From NCBI GenBank assembly GCA_043228905.1, contig JBHGNT010000002.1, positions 22,258,001 through 22,322,000 on the forward strand: DNA of 64,000 nt, given 5' to 3'. Positions 56,994 to 64,000 of this stretch are shown here, piece by piece. This DNA is from Azolla caroliniana. Taxonomy: Eukaryota > Polypodiophyta. The notes under the pieces are model-generated. The model did not search any database. It worked only from the letters and a program-made list of their open reading frames with translations, and was not told where the DNA came from. A program made the position numbers and the translations under genes. The stretch's first letter is position 1; each line of letters begins with the position of its first letter.

Positions 56994-57773
56994 TTAAGCA
57001 CAGACGAAGACAAGATCAATAAGCATAAACAAAACTATATTAATTCTTCGTCCCTTCATTACAAAACATCGGATCCTTTTATAGGCATCCGGCCAGATTA
57101 CAATCGGTATGCTCGGTATGCCATGACCTTCTCGGGTCTCCTTGGCAGTATCTTTAGTGCCTCTCATGGGGCAATTCTTTTTGAAATGACCAAATTTTTT
57201 GCATGCAAAACATTGCCCCGGTGCATTGATCACTTCTATGCGTTGTTCAAACTGCAATCTGTTTCTTCCAGGAATGAGGTTCTTGGAAGGAAGTTTGTCG
57301 ATGTCTGACACCAAAAGGCGTATAGAGGGAGGGCCTAGTTGCTTCTTTAGCCTGTCGGCTAGCGTTAGGTCCTCGTCCAACATCATACCAAAGGAGTTTC
57401 CAATAGTAGGAAGTAACATGTTGTATTCTAAGGATAAACTAGGAAACAACATTGTTATCTTTTTCATGGAGTCATCTTGTTGCGCGGCCTTCTCTAAGTT
57501 AAAACCATGTGTCCATTTACACATGAACAACCATGTGTTTCAAATATGGCAGGGAGACATTGCTATGAGTTTCGTTGCGGCATCCTTGTCCTCTAGGACG
57601 ATTTGATAGAACCCTTTACCAAGCAATTGGACTTCCTTTATTCCACCTACTTGTGTAGGGTACTTGCCTTGCAACATACCTCCTAGTAAGCCTCTATTTG
57701 GGCGGGAGCCCACCACTCGGCATATGACCGCTATTCGCTCAAGCTTATCTTTCTCCTGCTCCAATAGTAGCAT
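56994..57773 (-). pseudogene. LINE ORF1-like fragment (DUF4283-type domain and CCHC knuckle)
   Basis: A minus-strand frame from 57773 has one in-frame TGA at about 57540 and then continues. Wording such as GFYQIVLEDKDAATKLI, TLADRLKKQ and IRLLVSDIDKLP, followed by the zinc knuckle CFACKKFGHFKKNC (about 57165-57205), fits the RNA-binding ORF1/Gag-like protein of plant LINEs. After the knuckle the frame runs into the TE7 LTR (from about 57110), so the reading to 56994 is not all LINE. No matching ORF2 follows on the minus strand; TE7 probably inserted here. The LINE ORF2 at 60-63 kb lies on the wrong side to be its partner. Confidence 0.6.
57075..57084 (-). promoter_or_regulatory. TATA box upstream of TE7, probably in its 5' LTR
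   Basis: The minus strand reads CTATAAAAGG about 190 bp before the primer-binding site. The LTR start is not resolved; a TGTAAT start near 57103 would leave almost no U3, so the LTR may extend further. Confidence 0.5.
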
Positions 57774-58105
57774 TTCTTCGCTTGAGTGAAACTAATCTCA
57801 ACAGGACTCTCGCTACCTGGGTTGTATTTATCTTGCATTTTCTCTTGATCAAACGAGGGGCCTGTGAGAGGTATGTGTTCAGTAGTGACGATGTCCAGTG
57901 CTTGAGGCATCTTCTAATGTTTAAAAAGGGTTCTCTTATATGTATGTATATATATATATATATATATATATAGATATATGATTGGAGAGAGGGGGATAGT
58001 GCTTTTTTTTTTAATATATAAATTTTGAGTTTTTAACTTTTTTTTAAAATTTTAAAATTTTAAAATTTACTTTATTTATTTATTTATTTATATTATTATT
58101 ATTTT
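57774..58105. other. AT-rich DNA with a TA microsatellite
   Basis: TA repeat at about 57946-57972, then TTTTAAAATTTTAAAATT-type low-complexity sequence. No gene seen. Confidence 0.6.
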
Positions 58106-58802
58106 GGGGGGGGGGGGGGGGATTGGGGGCACTCTTCGAACTGTGGGGTTGGGGGGGGGGGTACTCTTCGAACTGGGGGTGGGGGGTGTTAAGAATTAGG
58201 TAATTAATTAAGGAATAATTATTACCTAATTATGTGATTAAATTAAGAGATTACGTAGCGGAAGATTAAGTTATATGTGTGTGTGTATGTGTGCGTGAGA
58301 GGAAGAGAGAGAGAAGTACACTTATGAACACAACAACAAGATGGGGGATGATAAAGTATATTAAAAGGTAAATATCATCAACTATCATCAAAATACAAAA
58401 ATACCTTCAATGAGGTATATATAGGTTTCATGTGCAAGGGTGCATATGTGCTAGGAGAATATAGGTACAACGTGTAAGTCCTATATTAAATGAGCATGGA
58501 GTGGTGGATCTACAATGTATCCCACTCAAGTACAAAATCCTATTAAAGGCTTTATGGTCAACACACTAACTAGATTCTATCTAGGTAACTACTAAGTGAC
58601 ATGTGTTGACTAACTAACTAAACTAAGTTGAGCTTGATCTCTCAGCAGGGGGCACTCTTTGAAACGTGGGGTTGGGGGGGATACTCTTTGAACTAGGGGT
58701 TAGGGGGGCACTCTTCGAACTATGGGTTGGGCCGGGGGTTGGAGAGAGGGGGGGCCACTCTTCGAACTTTGGGTTTGGAGGGAGGGGGACCCACTCTTCG
58801 AA
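58106..58802. repeat. G-rich tandem repeat, split by a solo LTR
   Basis: Units of about 30-45 bp contain ACTCTTCGAACT and a GGGG-rich spacer. Two to three units lie at 58106-58186 and about four at 58648-58802, either side of the solo LTR. It includes a G16 run at 58106-58121. Another G16 lies at 58970-58985. Confidence 0.8.
58187..58647 (-). mobile_element. Solo LTR with GGGGG target duplication
   Basis: The 461-bp insert starts TGTTAAGAAT and ends CTCAGCA (plus strand), so both strands begin TG and end CA. GGGGG flanks each side (58182-58186 and 58648-58652). A minus-strand CCTATATATACC word at about 58415-58426 looks like the LTR TATA box, giving the orientation. No internal retroelement sequence is present, so LTR-LTR recombination is the likely origin. 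The target G's come from the repeat, which weakens the duplication as evidence. Confidence 0.65.
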
Positions 58803-59462
58803 CCCACTTCTCAAACCCACTATAACCCTAACGACTTTGCACAGCGGCGAGGGGGCTATGTCGACGACCGCCCTTCGGAGAGTTGTGCTAAGATGAGCTT
58901 CACACTGTGAGCTATGGTGATGGTGATGAAGATGATAGGCGAATGAGTATACGACGAGCAGTGAGTTGAGGGGGGGGGGGGGGGGCTTCTTTCTTCCTTC
59001 TGTTGTGTGATGGTTATGGCAATGGCCAGCTCAATCAGAGTCTTCTCTTATTTGTCTATTTTTTGGGGTTTGAATTTATTAAATTGTTCCTGACCTAACC
59101 ACCACTCTACGCTGTCAGGTGGGCACAATTCAACTCCTGCTCCTGATCTTGCTCCGTTCCCTGGTCAAAATATCAATGTTTTAACTTTATGTATGGCTAA
59201 ATATGAACAAATACGTATATCTATATATTTAAAAAAAATTATTTAGATATGTGCAATTGAATATTTCACATGTGGGTCTAGGAAGAAAAATTCCATGTTA
59301 AACATGTCCACATACATGTCGAGTGTCACTACCATGAAAGGCATGCTCATGTACACTTTGACAACAATCCCATGCATGCATGCCCAACTACATACACGAA
59401 CACACAAAGTATCAACATAACTTCTTCCACTTTGTAAACCCCCCTCTCTCTTTCTCTTTCAA
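58803..59462. other. Unassigned intergenic DNA with G16 run
   Basis: No gene or element recognised. G16 lies at 58970-58985. Confidence 0.4.
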
Positions 59463-59845
59463 TCGTAATTAGCGTTACCCTAGGGGTAGTCTCTCTCTTT
59501 CTTTCTCTCTATATTCTTTTTTTTAATCGTAATTAGTATACCTTTGTGGTAAGTTGTTTATAATACTAGCACTACATCGTGGGTTCAAAACCCAAATTTC
59601 TTACCTCTTTATTACTATAGATCGATCGATTGATCTCTCTCTCTCTTATCGTAATTAGCTTACCCTAGTGGTAAGTTGATAACACTACAAGCATTGTGTC
59701 TTGGGTTCGAAACCCAATTTCCTCATCTCTCTATTATATACTTCATATATATCTCTATTTCACTAGATGCCACTGTGGAATGTAGGGGTTGAACCCATGA
59801 CCACCTAGTCTCCATTGGGCAACCTTACCAACTAAGCTACATACA
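59463..59845. mobile_element. Cluster of tRNA-derived SINE-like modules in opposite orientations
   Basis: On the plus strand a module with an A-box-like CCCTAGTGGTAAG and a B-box-like GGGTTCGAAACCC occurs at about 59645-59715. A more diverged copy lies at 59525-59595 and an A-box-only piece at 59463-59490. On the minus strand a second module has an A box TAGCTTAGTTGGTAAGG (59823-59839) and a B box GGGTTCAACCCC (59785-59796). These are the internal RNA polymerase III promoter elements of tRNAs. No cloverleaf could be completed, so SINE heads are more likely than tRNA genes. Confidence 0.65.
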
Positions 59846-59963
59846 TCTGGGCTCTCTCTCTCTCTTTGGTGAAAACACACAATTATATTAATAAATGTGT
59901 GTGAAAAACACTACTTACAATACGTGTGACAATGGAGTATGGTCACACACTAACCACACTACA

Positions 59964-62881
59964 CTACATGGGTAGTGGAACATGTTGAATTGCCAATAGG
60001 CAAGACGAATACTCCACCGAGGAAAGAATTTCCACTTGTTCCAATAAAGAAAATTGCCACATTAGTACTCCCTTCAACTTTCGTAGATATGCTTTCACTC
60101 CATGTCTACCATCGAATACAAAAGTGTTGCGCATGTTCCAATTATGACGCAATCCCCAATATCTCAGAAATAGGAAAACAATCTCCATCTCTGATTTTGG
60201 GTCAGCCTGTGTAAATTGTGCAAACACCCATTGTCTAGGTGTCAAATAACTCCGTGATAAAACTTGCCAAATTTGAGAAATGTAACTCCAAAGTTGACAA
60301 GCAATTGGACATTGTATAAATCGATGAGTATTATCTTCTATCTCAACTGTGCAAAAGAAGTAGGTACCCGTTGCTAGTCCACGACGCTTTAAAGCTAATC
60401 CCAAAGGCAATCCTCCAATCAAAACTCTCCAAATGAATACCTTTGCAACAAGTGGCAATTTAGAATGCCAACTACGTTGTAAGATCTTCCACCACCCATG
60501 ATCAGATTTGTGTATTTTTCATTCTTCTTCAACCTTAGATGATAACCATCCAAGAGACTCAACGAAACAATGATACAAAAGATTAGTAGTCACTTGTAAC
60601 AATGGTGTTTGACCCCTTAAACTCCAATCAATCCACGGTTGTTCTCCTGTTTGTAGAGGTAAGGGATCTTGCATCAATGCAATATTCTGTAGTTGTTGCC
60701 AAATAAACCCATAATAAGGCGGGATGCGTAATAATTGTCGTGCTTCAGTAAACTCCAAAATTCTTTGAGATGGAACCTCAACTATATCTCCCACCTCTTT
60801 GACCCCCAAACGAAACAAACGATTAAATTGAGAACGCAATCTCTCCTTCCCTGGCCAACATAATAACCGAGAAGACACAAGTAACTCTTTTTGCAAAGAG
60901 TTACAATGCTCTCTACTAGATTATGGTTTCCATACACATAACAAGAGTGCTTCTTTCCATGAGGTAACTAAGTGTTGAACACATGAAGAACCCGGAATCC
61001 TAAGTGAAATACATCCATTCAGTAATTGCCACCATGAAGCCTTAATCGTTGTCCTCCCATGTGTTAAACCCTTGTTCTCAATGAAATATCGAACAATAGA
61101 TATCCATGGTTGTGAGTTTGAACACATGTCTTGTAATAATGAAAATCTACGAGCCATCATATGCATAGATAAGTTCAATATTCCAACCCCCCCCAATCGC
61201 TTAGGGGTTGCTAGATGATTCCAAGCAATCCATGTGATTCCCATCTTATCCCTCTTCTTCCACCATAAATATCGAAGAGGTTGCAAAACAGAATTCAACG
61301 CCTTCTTTGTCCATGGCAATAATGGCAAGTAATATAATATCATGGGTTCCATAATACATTATACAACCTTCAAGCGAACATGAAATGGCCAAGATTCTGA
61401 CTTCCAATACATGAACTTATCCCTCAACTTACTAGATATCCATTCAATCAATTGACCATTTGTAACATTCATTCCTAATGGATAGCCCAAGTGTCGAAAA
61501 ATAGAGCCTTTCTTCACCACGGATCCTTGCCATCCTAAACATTCCAAATCCCTTTCAGTGCATGATATGAGACTAGACTTCCTCCAATTAATATGTAATC
61601 GGAAGCCAATGCAGACTGATTCCATACAAGCATCCCCTTCTCAAGATTCTCCCGTGAGGCTTGTAAAAACATGAAAGAATCATCCGCCAAAGCTTGTGCT
61701 ACTATTTGCCCTCCGGACGGAAGGTGTAAACCCACAATGTCACCATTTATTGCAAGTCTTGATAGCATCACTAACAAAGGATGAGTAACAATAGCAAACA
61801 ACAATGGGCTAAGAGGGCATCCTTGATGAATGGATCTTGTGAGGGCAATATCTGATGTAACTCCCCCATTAAGCATTACTCGAGACACTGCATCTTGTCC
61901 TAATAAAAATATGAGGCAAGACATACGAGGTCCAAAGCCCATTGTATGCATTAACCCAGAAACAAAAGACCAATTAACATGATCATAAGCTTTCTCCAAA
62001 TCTAATTGCACCATAATCAATTCTTGATGAGTGTTCTGAGCATAATCCATGGCCATTTGAACATTCAACACATTATGCAATATATTTCTACTTGCAATAA
62101 AACCATATTGGGCGGGGTGTATCAACTTTGGCAAATACTTTTGTAATCTATTTGCCAAGACCTTCGTAAATATCTTGTACAACCCCCCCATCAAAGAAAT
62201 AGATCTCCATTGATGAAATGACTCAAGCGATGCCACCTTTGGAACTAGTTTAATTAGACCAACCTTCCAAGCTTGAGGCATACAACCAGAATCCCAAGAC
62301 TGTTGAAACATCAAAGTCAAGGGCCCCTTTAAAATGTTGGAATATCTCTTAAAAACTTCATTTGTCAAGCCATCCCAACCAGGGCTCTTACCACTAGGAA
62401 GATGCCTTAAAACTACATCCACCTCATCCTCAGTGAAATCTGCATCCAATTCATGACTAATGAGATCATGCACAATACATCCAACCACATCATAAAACTC
62501 ATGACATGCTCTACTCACCTCATTTGTCATTAACAATTGTGGACCAATCAACTCCTTAAAGTAATGAAGACATATGTCAATTATTTTTGTAGGATCCACT
62601 ATCAATTCATCCCCTTGCTTCACATGTACCACATTAGATCGGGCATAAGTAGGATGTAATGCTTGGAAAAACAAATGAGATTGACATTGATTATCAATGA
62701 GTCCTTCCCTAAGTTGTCGCATCTTAGCATAACGATAACTTTGGCATTGCAACTGAGAAATAATAACATGCAATTGACTCTGAATATCCAAAAGCTCCTC
62801 ATCTAATGGTGTATGTATCAATAATGCATTACACCTAGAGAGAACTTGTGAGAACGCGCGAACGTGAGCCCCCATTGCCAC
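59964..62881 (-). pseudogene. LINE reverse transcriptase (ORF2), 5'-truncated and frameshifted
   Basis: The first minus-strand frame, 62881-61535, carries the non-LTR reverse transcriptase: LPSGKSPGWDGLTNEVFK, WRSISLM, KVLANRL, QYGFIASR, LDLEKAYDHVNW, HQGCPLSPLLF and ALADDSFMF (the usual second residue before DD is Y/A-A; here LADD). Frameshifts near 61620, 61355, 60910 and 60490 pass the reading to later pieces (61625-61359, 61352-60921, 60896-60519, 60458-59964). The last holds the zinc-binding region (VAKVFIWRVLIGGLP, HRFIQCPIACQLW). No endonuclease is seen upstream of 62881. The element is a plant L1-like LINE and dead. Confidence 0.88.
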
Positions 62882-63536
62882 AAATTATGACATGCACTCT
62901 CCCACATTGGGGAGATAGTAGGGCAAACAACCCCTCTACTAGTGGAATGGAGGCGCCGGTCCTAAGCCATCGGCCTTTCTTCTCTCTCTCTCTCTCTCTC
63001 TCTCATGTTAAACATGGAGGTTGACACTTCATGCATTATACTACATAGTACACATGTTGCACCTAACTACAAAACCATATTCTTCGCGGAGCGGGGAAAT
63101 TGTACACATCGATACATATTAGAGCCCATTCAGTTGACCTTTATTCAAACCATTGCTTCCATGTGACTTATCTCACATGCATTGTGATGTGAGACGGGGC
63201 GTTAGGGCACAAGTGATGAGAATGGTCGACTATGCACACTTTGCTCTAAATAAATTCAAGAGTCTGAGTATCACACTTTGATACAATGCTTTGCCTTTGA
63301 TCATATTTGACCATGCTTTCCACACATCTTCGACCAAGCCCAATCCTTGCACGAATTTCTCTCACAACCACAATGTGCACTCTCGATTGCAACATTCATT
63401 AGTAAAGTTCTAAGAACATTGAGAGTTACTACTCACTTTCACAAGTATCATGTGAAATGTAAATTTTTTGGTCTCATAGGTCATATTTGACCTCTGAAGA
63501 CGATAATATAATCTCTCTCTCTCTCACCTTAACCCT
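62882..63536. other. Unassigned DNA with dispersed-repeat fragment
   Basis: A CT tract (about 62979-63003), then a stretch (about 63185-63440) that resembles 30840-31095 and, in part, the 23.6-kb tandem repeat (words GGGGCRTT, GTGATGAGA, CATTGAGAGTTA). No gene seen. Confidence 0.45.
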
Positions 63537-63665
63537 GTGTCTTGGGTTTGACACCCAATTTTCTCATCTCCTTATTACTTATATATGTCGTCTTAATTTA
63601 CTAGATGCCATTGTGGAATGGATGGGTTGAACCCATGACCTTATGGTCTCCAATTTGGCCTTAGA
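63537..63665. mobile_element. Second, partial copy of the SINE-like repeat
   Basis: Matches 59697-59815: TGTCTTGGGTT, CACCCAATTTTCTCATCTC, CTAGATGCCATTGTGGAATG, GGGTTGAACCCATGACC. It lacks both A boxes, so it is truncated at both ends relative to the 59.7-kb copy. Confidence 0.65.
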
Positions 63666-64000
63666 AGACGTTAATATATCTTTCTTTCTTTCTTCTCTCT
63701 CTCTCTCTCTCTCTCTCTCTTTCGTATGTAGTCAAGTATAAGGAAAATTATTGGAAGTATTTGCATGATTACAAAAGCCTTATTGAAATAAAGAGAAGAA
63801 TATAAATTACTCAATAGTTTCTCCAAACGCAAGAAAAAGCACATGCATGTGCTAAAATTTGGGGGAATCGACAAGGAAAATGTGTTAAGAATTATGGTGA
63901 CTTAACACTTTTGGACTTGTCTATGCAATGTAAGAATTTATATGAGTTATCAATTGCTACATAGATTATGTGTTATGGTTCTCTTTCACATATGTATCTT
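63666..64000. other. Unassigned AT-rich DNA with CT microsatellite
   Basis: A CT run at about 63693-63722; no gene recognised to the window end. Confidence 0.5.

Noticed and set aside
59645-59845. Genuine tRNA genes
   Set aside because: A and B boxes are present but acceptor and anticodon stems could not be drawn; repetition at 59.5 and 63.6 kb fits SINE-like repeats better.

Overview
This is nuclear DNA from a flowering plant. It holds a three-exon tonoplast aquaporin gene, a fragment of a DEMETER/ROS1-type DNA glycosylase (a plant-specific family), plant-type Ty3/gypsy, Ty1/copia, LINE and hAT elements, tRNA-derived repeats, and many GA/CT/GT microsatellites. No rRNA gene, convincing tRNA gene or CRISPR array was seen. 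The species cannot be named from the sequence. Most recognisable coding sequence belongs to transposable elements; only the aquaporin is an ordinary, complete host gene.

Region by region. 1-2434: 3' half of a chromodomain Ty3/gypsy element (TE1, +), whose 3' LTR ends inside the reverse transcriptase of an older gypsy element (TE2, -, 2435-6750) that has an unusually long leader with palindromic repeats. 6757-12391: a complete gypsy chromovirus (TE3, -) with two LTRs and TAGAC target duplications. 12540-16372: a decayed copia element (TE4, +). 17262-18686 and 20020-20900: gypsy remnants. 18.7-24.7 kb: mostly unassigned AT-rich DNA with microsatellites and one degenerate tandem repeat. 24761-26358: the aquaporin gene (-). 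27-35.5 kb: mostly unassigned, with an internally deleted copia copy at 32.7-33.4 kb. 37421-39184: six exons of a DEMETER/ROS1-like C-terminus (-) with intact splice sites but no glycosylase domain. 40414-42474: an uninterrupted hAT transposase ORF (+), with a plausible upstream exon at 39470-39583. 44204-45550: LINE 3' fragment (-). 45889-51412: a copia element (TE6, -) with two LTRs and three nonsense codons, fused directly to 51413-56883, a gypsy element of another lineage (TE7, -) with a long open polyprotein. 56994-57773: LINE ORF1 fragment (-). 58106-58802: G-rich tandem repeat interrupted by a solo LTR. 59463-59845 and 63537-63665: tRNA-like SINE sequences. 59964-62881: LINE reverse transcriptase (-), decayed.

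The genes do not form a pathway. The window is a record of nested insertion and decay around a few host sequences. The points most worth checking are the catalytic-domain-less DEMETER/ROS1 fragment, the hAT gene with an in-frame upstream exon, the TE6/TE7 junction without target duplication, the unusual TE7 Gag, and the back-to-back tRNA-like modules near 59.7 kb. Functional calls rest on motif recognition by eye; no database search was run.
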